Assembly: GCA_030248225.1 (NCBI GenBank)
Contig: JASANE010030209.1
Span: 1 to 64,000 of the forward strand
Length of the DNA stretch: 64,000 nucleotides
Reading direction: 5' to 3'
Origin: Trileptium ribeirensis
Taxonomy: Eukaryota > Nematoda > Enoplea > Enoplida > Thoracostomopsidae
Positions 33,207-44,769 of the stretch are shown one piece after another. The position numbers were made by a program, and so were the translations under genes. Every line of letters begins with the position of its first letter. Position 1 is the stretch's first letter. Below the pieces are notes generated by a model. It was given only the letters and a program-made list of their open reading frames with translations, ran no database searches and was not told the origin of the DNA.

Positions 33207-33519
33207 AAATACATAGTACTGTGTTATCAAAGTGTACTGTTAAGTCTGGCGTGCCACAGGGCACAGTGTTGGGACCCATACTTTTCCTGTTTTGCATTAA
33301 CGAAATAGACGAGTTTGTATCAAGTGCAGTATGGAAATTTGCTGATGATTCGAAGTTGCTGCGTCGCCTCCATCGAAAAGCTCCAGAGATTGATCGAGAC
33401 AGCCTGCAAACAGACTTGACATCATTAGTCGCCTGGACTGATACCTGGTTGCTGGAATTAAATGTATCTAAATTTGCGACGGTCCATTTTGGCCAAGGAA
33501 ATCCTAATAGTCTGTATAG

Positions 33520-34650
33520 CAGGGAGTAACCGGAATTCCGGTTGCGGTTCCGGCAAAGGGCAAAAACCATACCGGAACCGGAATTCCGGTTTAAAAGGTA
33601 TGTTTGAAATTTTCCACGTTTTTTGCTTCATCTTTGATCCAAACATATGTATTATACAATGATTAAGCTCCAACACAACCAAGCAAAAGAAAAGATTAAC
33701 TAAGCAATTTGCCGTTTGAAACGTAAGCAGGGCACATAATTTCAGTAGAAATTTTTCATAATAACCTGCAGGAGTTTGTTAACAAATCAAAGCCAGGTCG
33801 TTGCTTGTAGCAGCTACTTTACACAAGTCTGTGCGGTACGTTTCAATTATACCGGTCCAATTCGGTAACAGAGTATGGCTAACGCAGAAGTACTTAGGGT
33901 ATGCTTGGCTAATATAAATTGCTTCAAGAGCCCGCCATTGCGCTTGTAAACTTGGTAAATCAGTCTAAATTGAAGTAAACTAACGTTATCTGCAACGCAG
34001 TTAGAAACTGCTTTCTTGGCAAAGAACTGTATTTATTGAAACTGTGCGAGCAGCATCACAGTGTGTCTCATTTATAGCATTCTGATTAGAAAGTTATCAT
34101 CATTATAATCTAACTTACGGGCACTGTTTGTCCAACGCTAGCCTAAACAATGTACCTGATCAAAAAATTACCTTCAATCTATTATTTTCTCTTAGAATCA
34201 TATAAACCAATAATTTTAAGTTTCCTACAGAAGAACATGCAACAAACTCATGTGTAGTAAAGGAAGGCGACTGGAGACAAAGCGAAAGTGTGTATTCTAC
34301 GCTCCAAGCTTTGTAAGCATATTCGATTTGACGCAGTATACGCAATGGTGTATAGCGGAAGGCATTTTTTGCTCTGGGTGTCCAAAAATCGACATATTTG
34401 ATCGATAAATAAACATTTTTAGCTTCCTTAGTCTCTTTAACGTTTCAGAAAGGTAATAATACCATCGCAAAACATTAAGTTTAATGTAAAAGTTATTTTT
34501 AATGCATTTTAAATCCACTATGCCTTCATTTCTTTCTTCATCTGTTTTACTATATATAAATTTTGAAGACCAAGTTCCGGTTCCGGATCCAGTTTAAATG
34601 GACGGTTCCGGTTGCTGGTTCCGGCAAATTTCGGTTCCAGTTATTCCCAG
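33520..34650 (+). mobile_element. hAT-type non-autonomous element with exact 8-bp duplication
   Basis: 1131 bp. It starts CAGGGAGTAACCGGAATTCC and ends CCAGTTATTCCCAG. The termini form imperfect ~16-bp inverted repeats. The flank CTGTATAG (33512-33519 and 34651-34658) is duplicated exactly and fits the hAT pattern nTnnnnAn. Just inside the left end, CCGGAATTCCGG repeats on both sides of CAAAGGGCAAAAA form a strong hairpin. No transposase ORF exists. It is inserted in the LINE reverse transcriptase, so it is younger than that copy. Confidence 0.92.
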
Positions 34651-35289
34651 CTGTATAGTATCGATGGCGAGATTACACCTAACTGTGCAGAGGTTATCGA
34701 TTTGGGAATAGTTATTTCTGACAACATGAAGTCCAGTCGCCATTGCATAAAAATTGCCTCAGCGGCCGAAAGGACGTTGAAGCTCTTAAACAGAAATAGC
34801 AAATACTGGGAAATAGACAATTGGCGCCATCTGTATTATACGTTAATACGACCTAAATTTTCGATTTGTGCTTGGACGTCATACCTCTGTCGTAATATAA
34901 AAGTGTTGGAAACGGTCCAGAGTCATGCGACGAAGCTTATACCGTGGCTTCACCCGTTTCAGTACGAGGAACGATTGCGTCGACTTAAATTGCAGTCCCT
35001 ATCTACAAGGAGATGCAGGGCTGATTTGATTTTACTTTACAAAATACTGCATGGCGTTACAAACTATGACTGGGATCATTTGTTTCGGTACCAAACGAGC
35101 GTTAATCTAAGAGGACATAACTTCAAATTACAATCAAATCGAACTATTCGACTTGACTGCCGTCTTCACTTCTTTACGGAAAGAGTACTGAGGCTTTGGA
35201 ATCGGCTCCCGGAACATGTGGTCACTGCACCAAACGTAGCGACGTTCAAAAGGTTGCTTCATGACTCGCAGATGCTGCCCAATCCCTGA

Positions 35290-36425
35290 TTCTTTTTCTG
35301 CTGGCCTGTATCATATGTTATAGTTAACGAAAGCGATTTACGCAACAAGCCGACATAATGAGTCGGCAATCAACCCAAATCGTCCGCCGAAAATACTGTT
35401 TCATATAGCTTGGAAATGACACTAATGGCTTGATTATACGTACCGGTTTGGGCACCGGTAAGAATATATAAGTAACCAGACTAGTATATCACTCGGAAAT
35501 ACGAATATATTATATATATATATATATATATAGCCTGCGTTCAGTGACTATCTCAACGCTTTGAAACCCCAACTTAAAGTACGTAATATAGTTATAAACA
35601 AGCAGTACGCTAGTGGCAACACTCCGACTGTTTTCAACACATAAAACCTTTTACAAAACTTATATATAGTTTCAACCGTTGTTTTTCTTACTACACGTGA
35701 CTAACGTTTTAATCGTCATTGAAAACATATATATCCATTCTAGCAGTAAAACTTTAAAATTATGATTGAAGTCGAAAAATTTAGAATTTTAGCACCTAAC
35801 AGTAACATACTCAATGCAGGTTTAAAACAACGCAGTTGTAGTGTATCAAGAGTTAGCTAACCTAGAATGCTCATCGTTAAGCGCTAAGAAACACAAGAAA
35901 TCCACTAGCTCAAAAAACTCGGTAAGTTGACCCCTGCACGGCTACTTTGACAAAAATTTGAGAACATCAAAGTTGTAGTTCTCCAATGAGTGCACTCTGC
36001 CCGGCGGTCACCACTTTCGATCATGATCACAGACACCAATGGTTAATAGCAAAGTCTCCAAAACATGGTGATTTTTTGAAAATTTTGGCAGGACATCGTC
36101 GAAGCGGCGTAAAGACAATGCTGATGTACAATTAGGTTTTATTACGCGCCTAATAAAACATTGGCATAGCCAAAAAATTTATGTATATACATGTACGCTC
36201 AATTTAAGGAAACATCGCTAGCTCCGGTTCTGTTAATATTGCCTGAAAACTGGTCCCGCTGTACAAAAATGAGGAAATCGGCAGCTGTTGTAAAGCAAAT
36301 CTTATCGTAATTGTGTGTTCGTCTGTAACTTATGAACTCATCACATACGACTAAACCATTGACGGTGGATACACCGGATGACACTTGTGTATAGAAAGAC
36401 TCCACAGCAATGCACGATGAATGAT
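35290..36425. other. Non-coding interval, no gene seen
   Basis: AT-rich sequence between the LINE 3' end and the next hAT element. Apart from a TA run at 35511-35532 nothing is recognisable. Confidence 0.4.
35511..35532 (+). repeat. (TA)n microsatellite
   Basis: Eleven uninterrupted TA dinucleotides. Confidence 0.95.
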
Positions 36426-36433
36426 GTATATAC

Positions 36434-37598
36434 CAGGGAGTAACCGGAATTCCGGTTCCGGTTCCGGCGAAAATCGTGTTCCGGCAAAGGGCAAAACCAT
36501 ACCGGAACCGGAATTCCGGTTTAAAAATTTTGTTTGAAATTTTCCACGTTTTTGCTTTATCCTGTAATCCAAACAAATGTAATATATATATTATACAATG
36601 ATCAAGCTATACAACCAAGCAAAAGAAAAGATTACCTAACCAATTTGCCGTGTGAAACGTAAGTAAGGCACATAATTAGAGCAGGAATTTTTCATAATAA
36701 CCTGCAGGAGTTTGTTGAATCAAAGCCAGGTCGATGCTTGTAGCAGCTATTTTACACACCCAGAAGTCTGTGGGATACGTATGCATTAAACCGGTCCAAC
36801 TCGGTAACAGAGCATGGCTTACGCAGAAGTACTTAAGGTATGCTTGGCTAACATAAATTGCGTGAAGCAGCCGCCAGTGCGCTTGTTAACTTAGTAAATC
36901 AGTCTAAATTGAAGTAAACTAACGTTATCTGCAACGCAGCTAGAAACTGCTTTCTTGGCAATAAACTGTATTTATTGAAACTGTGCGAGCAGCATCACAG
37001 CGTGTCTCATTTATAGCATTCTGATTAGAAAGTTATCATCATGATCTAACTGACGGGCACTTTTGCCCAACGCTAGCCTAAACAGTGTCTCTGACCACTG
37101 ATCAGAAAATTACCATTTATCTATTATTTTCTCTTAGAATCATATAAACAAATAATTTTAAGTTTCCTACAGAAGAACATGTAACAAACGTATGTGTAGT
37201 AAAGGGAGGCGACCGGAGACAGAGCGAAAGTATGTATTCTACGGTCCAAGCTTTGTAAGCACATTCCATTTGACGCAGTATACGCAATGGTGTATAGTGG
37301 AAGACATGTTCTGCTCTGAATGTCAAAAAACTGACATATTTGATCGATAAATAAACATTATTAGCTTCCTCAGTCTCTTTAAAGTTTCAGAAAGGAAATA
37401 CTACCATCGCAATACATTAATTTTAATGTAAAAGTTATTTTTAATGCATTTTAAATCCACTATACCTTCATTTCTTCCATCATCTGTTTTACTATATATA
37501 AATTTCGAAGACCAGGTTCCGGTTACGGTTCCGGATCCGGTTTAAATGGACGGTTCCGGTTGCTGGTTCCGGTAAATTTCGGTTCCGGTTATTTCCTG
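36434..37598 (+). mobile_element. hAT-type non-autonomous element, best-preserved copy
   Basis: 1165 bp, starting CAGGGAGTAACCGGAATTCC and ending CCGGTTATTTCCTG. It is flanked by the exact 8-bp duplication GTATATAC (36426-36433 and 37599-37606), again fitting nTnnnnAn. The left subterminal region has inverted CCGGAATTCCGG and GGTTCCGG motifs around the core GGCAAAGGGCAAAA; the right subterminal region has direct GGTTCCGG motifs. It is colinear with the 33520 copy over its full length. Small ORFs are not conserved between copies. Confidence 0.93.
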
Positions 37599-38189
37599 GT
37601 ATATACATATACATTTGCATGAAACTACAACTCAGAGTGGAGGTTCGGGAGACGGTAGCCTCCGACTTAGACTTAGTGGAAGCCTTATATAAAATTTGAA
37701 GCATTACACTAAGACTTTTGCTTAATGTACCGATAACGATATACCTTGCTATTCATTTATTGTGGTAGCATTCCATTAAAAATTGTTACCATGCAATAGC
37801 CAGTAATGACTTGAGAGTGACGCAGTGGGAAATTATATTGCACAGTGGAGCGTCAACTGAAAAAACTCCGCTCGCTCTGGCTTTACTAAATAACAATGCT
37901 CATTAGCACAAAGCAATACTAAAATAATTACACTAACACCTTGTCTTATCGCCAAAGTGTTGAATTCTGAATGTTGAATATGTAATCTAGACAGACTCAG
38001 GTATTTTTTTTCAAAATAGATGCTGTGCTAAAACGTGTGTTTTTTGAAATTTAAGTGTTTTTTTAATTTACATGTGTTTTTAATTTAACCGCAAATACCC
38101 AAATACCCTGTTTTAGCCTTATGGTAAGGTCACGCAATGATAATTAACCGGCTACTAGCAATTTTATATTATATAATGCATGTATTATA

Positions 38190-38389
38190 TATTTATACAA
38201 TGTACCAATCATATCATTGTAAAATATATATTACATATGTTTGGATCACAGATGAAGCAAAAATGTGGAAAATTTCAAACAAAATTTTTAAACCGGAATT
38301 CCGGTTCCGGTATGGCTTTTGCCCTTTGCCGGAACCGCAACCGGAACACGATTTTCGCAGGATACGGTATCGGAATTCCGATTAATCCG
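38190..38389 (-). mobile_element. hAT-type element, left-end fragment in reverse orientation
   Basis: The minus strand reads GGATTAATCGGAATTCCG at the end position and continues through CGGTTCCGG, GGCAAAGGGCAAAAG and AAACCGGAATTCC in the wrong-way order of the left 200 bp of the intact copies. The rest of the element is missing. Confidence 0.85.
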
Positions 38390-39804
38390 AATGAGCTATA
38401 TATTTCTGCCCGACTTCACAGCAGTTGTACAAGGCGCTTTGTTCGACAGACACATGTGCGACCTAGGGAGGACGTTTTCAACAGTTGCGAGAGATCACTT
38501 TGAGGCGCGTCTCCCTGTCGAAAGAACTAAGCTAACAGAACTTGCGAATTTGACATGTGGAAACATTACGTACGTGGAAACTATATTTTTACACCATCTG
38601 GCTTCTCAAATTGACGGTTGACACCTGGCATTTTTCGGTACCTCCTGGCATAAAAACAGGGTCCCACCGTTGGGGCCCCCCTGGCAAAATTTTTTGCTTC
38701 TCCCTCCTGGCAAAACACCCACAGTTGACACAAAAATTGATAAAATATTTTTACAAGGGCCCCTTTCTGAAGTTAAAAATTTGATTATAATTTCAGCAAA
38801 ACCATCGGTTCATGCCTTCTGGCAAATTTTCAGGGAATAGGGAAGCCAGGCAATTATTTTTTGCCTTAATGAATCACGATGCCTGCATGATCGGTAGTCA
38901 CAGTAAATACGTAAACACAATAAAGAGCACAGGCGTAAACCAACACTGCTTCTTACCCGGAACGAATGCAGCAGCACCGTTGTGGGTAAACATAATGTCG
39001 GTGTGAACTGGCAACCGGAGAGCGCGCCGAAGAAGCCGGCATGGCAGCATAAACAGCATAAATTCGTCAACGGATAGTATTTTTTATAACTTAATACCAA
39101 GATAATCGGTGAACGCTCAGTTTTCATGTGTAGATGCTGCTAATTCAGTAAATCGGTATGCAGTATCGGTATATAAAATTTGTGTTTGTTTTATCACTAA
39201 ACCATCCATAACACTATAAAGACAACAGTAAAAATACAATTATATACATACTGTAAATACAGTGAATCACCACAATCGAAATCATCGGGAACCGAAACTG
39301 AAAATATAAACGAAACATGGCCTTATGACTCTATAAAGAAAAAACCAGAGCTACCGAATATGGTTTCTGCATTTTCTTGGAAATGATATCCGTCAGAATC
39401 GGAACTGACATATCTTTTGCTTTCCTATTTTTAACTGACATATTTTAGTTTGCCTTTCCTGATTCGACAATCTGAATAAGGTATCTTTTTCTTCTTCTGA
39501 GGTTTCGCCGATAATTACGAATAATTGTTCTTTTCCTTCACTAATTGTTAGTACGTTTTCGGTCACTAGGGTATTTTACTTCTGACGTTCTTTCCTTTTT
39601 CGCTTGATTTTCCTTTGGGTCCGTTCTTTGGGTAATCCTTCTTTTGGCTTTGTGAGTTTTTCTTTCTTGAGGATCTTTCTTTCGCGTTTTCTTTACCGTT
39701 GTCATGGATTCTTTCGATTGTACAATTTTCGTCCATCACGACTAACTAGTTCTTTGCCTCTTTCTCTTTCGTCTTGATTTTCAACATTGGTTTTTGGGTA
39801 CCTC
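38390..39804. other. Non-coding interval, no gene seen
   Basis: Contains three spaced CCTCCTGGCA words near 38640-38720, but no ORF with a recognisable domain. The right part, from about 39400, is pyrimidine-rich on the plus strand. Confidence 0.4.
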
Positions 39805-41995
39805 CGTTTAGAATATGGATGATGTTTCGGAATCGCATTCTTCTTGATCTACTGCAGTTATATACTCGATAGTTTTTAGTTCTTTGGTTTCATTTTCGTT
39901 GACATTCTGTGGAGCTTTTTTCTGCTCGTCTTTCATTTTGCTTCTAATCGCGCAGTTCGATACTTTTGCACAACACAATTCGCGTCGTGTTTTCTTGCCG
40001 AACTGACCTCATTTCGTGTACTCGCCAATTATGGGTTAGCAATTTCCCGTTCATAGATATTCCTAATCGCCGATGGTCAATTACCAATTCGAAGGCTGCT
40101 AGGAAGTGGTATCCATGTATCGCAATCTTTGAAAAGCTTCAGACCACGATGAAACGGAACTTCTGCACTTTCTTTTCTAGGTGGACTAGTACAAAGAAGT
40201 AACCTATCGCTCTTTCTGTTAGATCTCCGTTGAACGCTACCGGGCATAGCGCGGTTCGTTGAGCGGCAAATGACCTACACATTGTTCTTTTTATTCTACC
40301 GATATATCTTCGATGTTGTTTGGTTCTTTTTAAATGACCACTCTTTTCTCCACTCCGCTTGATCTCGTCGGTTGATTGTTCGTTCTTTTGTCTTGTGGAT
40401 TCGATCGGTTTAGTACCACTATGTGTCGATTATGATTTTGTTGTTGATTTTTTGTTCGCATTCCTATTGCCTTTTGTTCTGCATTTTATGGCCCAGCTTT
40501 CCACAATTGTTGCACCATGGCGGCGTTTGGTTCGTCAACGTTTGTCTGTTTTGTTGTTGTTGATTCACCACCATTGGCATTCTTTACTGTTGTTGCCAAT
40601 ACGTTTGCGGTTGCATTGCTTTCTGTGGTACTTACACCACCCCTGCGGTATTGCTTGTTGCATTGTCATTGGTCCATAATATAGTTGCACGGGTTGCTGA
40701 TAACTCATACCGCTCTGTGGTTGCATCGCCGATATGGGCATCGCCCACGGTTGCACAATTTGTTGCTGTTGTGGTTGGCGTACTTGCGTTGATTGCTCCA
40801 CCATTGCGGACGCCATTTCACTTGTGGTCTTTGCTCTCTCGGTTGCAACGTTTGCTGGCTTATATTCGCTCTCGTTTGATTTGCATTCGGTTCACTCGTT
40901 CCACTCGAATAAACATATTTCTCTGTATCTTGGTCGCTTGTACTTCGCAAATCTTGGTTCATCTGTTGATCCATGTTCTCGACTGCTTCGGCCTTCTCCG
41001 TCAATGTCGCGAAGGTCTCTTCTGTTGTCGCGCACAACCGATTTCGTATTTTGTTCTTTAATCCTGTGATCACCGCGGACTCGAGGACTGCTTCGGCGAT
41101 TGACTCAGGTATTCCTTTCGTGGTTACGTTTCGTGCCGCATACAATCGTAAACCATCTACGAAATCTTTGACCGTTCCTCTTGGCCGTAGATTTAGCAGC
41201 TTGTTCATGTGATTCGGCAATGTCTTCTTATCGTATGTACATCCAATCTTTCATTGAATTTCTTCACCAATTCGCTGAATTGTTTAATTCTTCGGCCTTT
41301 TCGATTGTTAATATCTCCAAGTATTATTCCGCCTTTTCGCGCATTTTGGCTTTCAGGATTCGGGGTTTTCTTGCTCGTCGTCGATGTCATCTTGAGCCAG
41401 CGGTTTGTCGAGTTCTTTTCGGAATTTCTCGAAACTTGTCTCGCTGTTGTACGATTACAGATTTCAAAGTTCGTACTCCATCGAGCCATGATCGCTTGAC
41501 CGATTGTTTGCTGTGTTGTATTCGTAGCTTGCGGTGTATCTTTAATCCTTGATAAAGGCTTCGATCAACTGATGATTCATTATCATTAGATTATTGCTTT
41601 GTTGCCCCTAATTATTGGTTCGATTCGTTGTGGCCATCGCTTGCTGTGGTTACTGCAGTTGATATACATCGAGTGTTGCTATACTTATACTTCGGGATTG
41701 ACCATCAAATTGCACCCTGTGAGTGGTAATTGATGGTATTGAGGGACCCCTGGTGTTGCACCGTAATATCCGTATGCACTATTTTCTATTGCACCAGTTG
41801 CCGTACTTTGTCCTTGCTTCGTCGTTTGAAACGCATCACAAGTCGTTGTCACATATGGGGCTTGTACTTGGTTCCATGCATTCACCGTTTGGCTTGCGGC
41901 GCGATTCGTTATCGCATGCGACGCTTATGTTTAAATCGGTATAATCGCCGATTGAACCGTACCATAATTTATTGCCACCGTTTGGAACGCGTCGT
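39805..41995 (-). pseudogene. Ty3-like retrotransposon gag-protease, degenerate copy A
   Basis: The minus strand 40705-41220 encodes HMNKLLNLRPRGTVKDFVDG, LRLYAARNVTTKGIPE and TFATLTEKAEAVENM, a capsid-like Gag segment. Upstream is a Gln/Asn/Ala-rich N-terminus (QTTKQGQSTATGAIE). Downstream CNNCGKLGHKMQ (about 40480-40516) is a zinc knuckle that lacks its last Cys, and then a protease-like part reads AFNGDLTERAIGYFFV and LGISMNGKLLTHNW. Many stops and shifts are present. Copy B at 51178-53290 is the same element in opposite orientation. The RT, integrase and LTRs were not found. Confidence 0.7.
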
Positions 41996-43769
41996 CATTT
42001 GTTATTGCATTTGGCATTTGTATACCCGCGTTGGTTCGATTCTTTTGCTATGTACTCTAACACAGGAAGACGGCCGGCTACAACATACTATGGTAGCTAA
42101 GTAAACTACAAGATAGTTAATTCTAATTAACAACAAAAACGAGCGTAATTCTTTACGCTGCAGACTAAACCCGACCAAGAAGTCAGCACCAACTCGCTAA
42201 CTGACTGAAATTCAAGTTAACAATATGCTAGTTAATTAAATAAATTACCGGAAAATATGGAAATTAAAATAAAACGAAAACAACAAAATAATAGAATTTA
42301 GGATTTTGAAAATTGATGGGACGGGGAGCATATAATAAGTAATTTGGTGAAACCTTTTGTTTTTGGTTTTAGATAGGATTTTGCGTTGTTAAAGTGGTTG
42401 GGTGTGGTTGGGTGGGGTTGGGCACGAAAAACCCCTTTTAGCCTACTAAACTCCTAACACCAATTATATGTGTTATTTCTTTCTAAATCCAGGGGGTATG
42501 GGTTGGAATGAGATTTTTCCTTATGTCGGCTATCGGTATTAAAAAAGGGACGGGATTCGTCACCGAAGGATTGTGTTTCTAGAGGTGTGGCCAGTAAAAT
42601 GCCGGTGGGACGCTAGTGTGGCGCGCGCTTTCTTTTTCGTGAGCGGTTTTAGTGCCTTATATTTTGCGATGCGGCGTGATGCTGGCGGGCTCTATTGCTC
42701 GAGTTCCAGATATTCGGTCAACATACACGGATATATAAGGTTTATTACAACGTACTATAAAATATTAGAATTTTAATCACACATGACTCTTGGCACTATT
42801 TTTGATAACCGTCTCTGAATACGCACTTTCCTCGGTGCTCAATTCGAAAAGCCTCGGCACTGCTCTTTCGTACCGTATTTTTGCTCACACAAGCTTCGCA
42901 CTAGTTCTTCGATACAGTTAACCGAGCTCTCGTTACCAAAACGGTGGTACTTTCTTTAGTACCAAATTATTTTTTAGCCCACGCTAGTACTTCACTGGAC
43001 TTTATTGCACAGTCTGACTTCCTCTAAGGCACAGTCTGACTCATATCCTTCACGCACTGCTGCCACCGCTTACGATAATGTTGACGATCCCTATCTATTA
43101 CTTTGGTTCTTAGAGTTATTTGAAGCTGAGAAGTGTTGACCTAGTGCTTAACCCTAAGTTATCAGAACTAATGTTTATGGGTTATACCTGAGCGATAGTG
43201 GTTAGGGGTTATGTTATTTGTTATATACTTTATTAAAGCCCTTTTGGGTTGACACAATGACGCCGCACGGTAGCAACTGTGCGATTATCTGAGTACCTCA
43301 ACCTAAGCCTTAGAATTACACTAGTAGTGCCAGTTATGTTACACAGGCCGACGCTGGACGGTAGCCAACCACGTTATTGAAACTGTATAGTAGCGGTCGA
43401 CTACTATGCAATTGAAGTTTGCTCACTCCTGGCCTTGACTGCCCGGTCTCGGGATGGTTTTAGGTTAGGGATTTCCCGAGGCGGTTGTTCGAATCCTCAC
43501 CCCTTACTCACCCGGTCTACTCAGGAATAGCGCGCCCCACGCCGATGACGCCGATCCGTAGCCACCGATGTGTTAGCACTACTAATTTTATTCGAGACCC
43601 ACCTGCACTCTCGCCCTGGTTACCACTCACTCGACACGAAAGGGCCGAAGTTTTTAAAATATTACTAAGCCTAGTACTTTACTATTACCTGTCGCCCCTA
43701 GTAAGCCTTATTGCCACTATTCATAGTTTTTCTTGAGAAAATTAATCTTACCTTTGAAGGCAACAGGAC
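41996..43769. other. Non-coding interval between element fragments
   Basis: No gene is recognised. It includes the direct repeat at 42215-42465. The strongly structured part at 43200-43480 with GCACGGTAGCAACTG and GGACGGTAGCCAACC words could be LTR or repeat material. Confidence 0.35.
42215..42465 (+). repeat. Direct repeat, copy 1
   Basis: Shares AGGATTTTGAAAAT, ATGGGACG, CATATAATAA, TTTGGTGAAA, AACCCC and GCCTACTA with 49265-49436 in the same order and orientation. Confidence 0.55.
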
Positions 43770-43799
43770 CTAGAGCGAACTCGTTTGGCGGTCCCTTCT

Positions 43800-44768
43800 C
43801 CATTCACTTTTGAAACTGTCTAAAGTTAGTGAGTCGACCGTCGAAGATGATAATCGATTCCAAATTGGGACTGTTCGAACGGCAAAGAAGTGTGATCTTC
43901 TGTTGGTCCGACAACCACGAAATTGACGCGTCGGTCTACAGAAGAACTCATCTGGATCAAGTACGGAGTAGTTGTTGATAATTTTGTAGCAGTTGACGAG
44001 GTCTGCAGTTGTACGCCGCTGTTCCAGAGACGACATACTATCCCAATCGATGTCATGTGCTAGCCGCAAGCACCGCCGTTGTGTGTTCTCGAGATCCTCC
44101 TTTAGGCCGCTGTATTGTGGCGACCATACCGACGACGCATATTCAAGCAACGGGCGGACGAGTGCCTTGTAGTGGGGTACGATGACATCAGTGGTTCGGG
44201 AGACAATACATCGTTTAATCATCCCAATGATACGATTGACCCGAGCGATGATGTGGCTGACGTGGGTATTGACTCTGAGATCTGAGGATATGATGACGCC
44301 GAGATCAATCACTTCCGCCGATTCGTTGATTATGCCGCTGTGAAGGTAGTATGGGTTCTGATTTTTCGGGCGTATCCGCAGGACGTGGCACTTCTGCTGT
44401 TTAAGTGTCATGAACATCTCGCTGCACCACTTTTCAATTTCCAATAAGTCATGTTGCAAAATACGGTGATCCCGGTGATCCCTGATGGGGCGAAAAGGTT
44501 TAAAGTCATCGACGAAGAGAGGAACTTTGGTGCCATCTGACACACGATCGACAATGTCGTTTATAAATATCAAGAAGCAATATGGCCCGGAGATGGTGCC
44601 CTGTGGGATGCCGCTGGTTACTGGGCGCCACTCAGTCACACACCCGCTTAGAACAACGCGTTGGCGACGATTGCAGAGAAATGAGTGGAACCAATTAAGC
44701 AGTTTACCCCTAATACCGCTTGTGAGTTTATCGGCCTTCTCCGCGGCACGTTTCTTACTAAAACGCAA
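43800..44768 (-). pseudogene. LINE reverse transcriptase fragment, second family
   Basis: The minus-strand open frame reads GIRGKLLNWFHSFLCNRRQR, TSGIPQGTISGPYCFLIF (motif B) and PLFVDDFKPFRP (motif C with FVDD). KCHVLRIRPKNQN, IDLGVIISSDLRV and ARVNRIIGMIKR follow, then thumb segments LEYASSVWSPQYSG and RSHFFAVRTVPIWNRLSSS. Motif A is missing at its right end. It resembles the fragments at 48553-48745 and 49594-50340. A non-LTR element of CR1/jockey type is likely. Confidence 0.82.
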
Positions 44769-44769
44769 C

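Larger units (their letters stand above)
31600..35289 (+). pseudogene. CR1-like LINE ORF2, interrupted by two insertions
   Basis: The retrotransposon reverse transcriptase is in three blocks. Block 1 (about 31640-32336) has EILNTLNEFFASVF, VPDEWLTAFVTPILKQSG, NYRPIYLSS and YAIYVDLRKAFDRV (motif A). Block 2 (33207-33511) resumes with SKCTVKSGVPQGTVLGPILF and WKFADDSKLLRR, the catalytic FADD box. Block 3 (34651-35289) continues with IDLGIVISDNMKSSRH, YTLIRPKF, TRRCRADLILLYK and LRLWNRLPEHVV to a stop. Blocks 1 and 2 are separated by a tandem repeat; blocks 2 and 3 by a hAT element whose 8-bp duplication lies within the LYS codons. The endonuclease and ORF1 are absent. Confidence 0.88.

Noticed and set aside
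40359..41552. Long plus-strand ORFs rich in Leu, Val and Ser
   Set aside because: They are antisense shadows of the degenerate gag-protease copy on the minus strand, which has recognisable motifs and a homologous copy at 51178-53290.
43430..43510. Possible tRNA or SINE promoter (GTTCGAATCC B-box-like)
   Set aside because: No matching A box, anticodon arm or acceptor stem could be found upstream.
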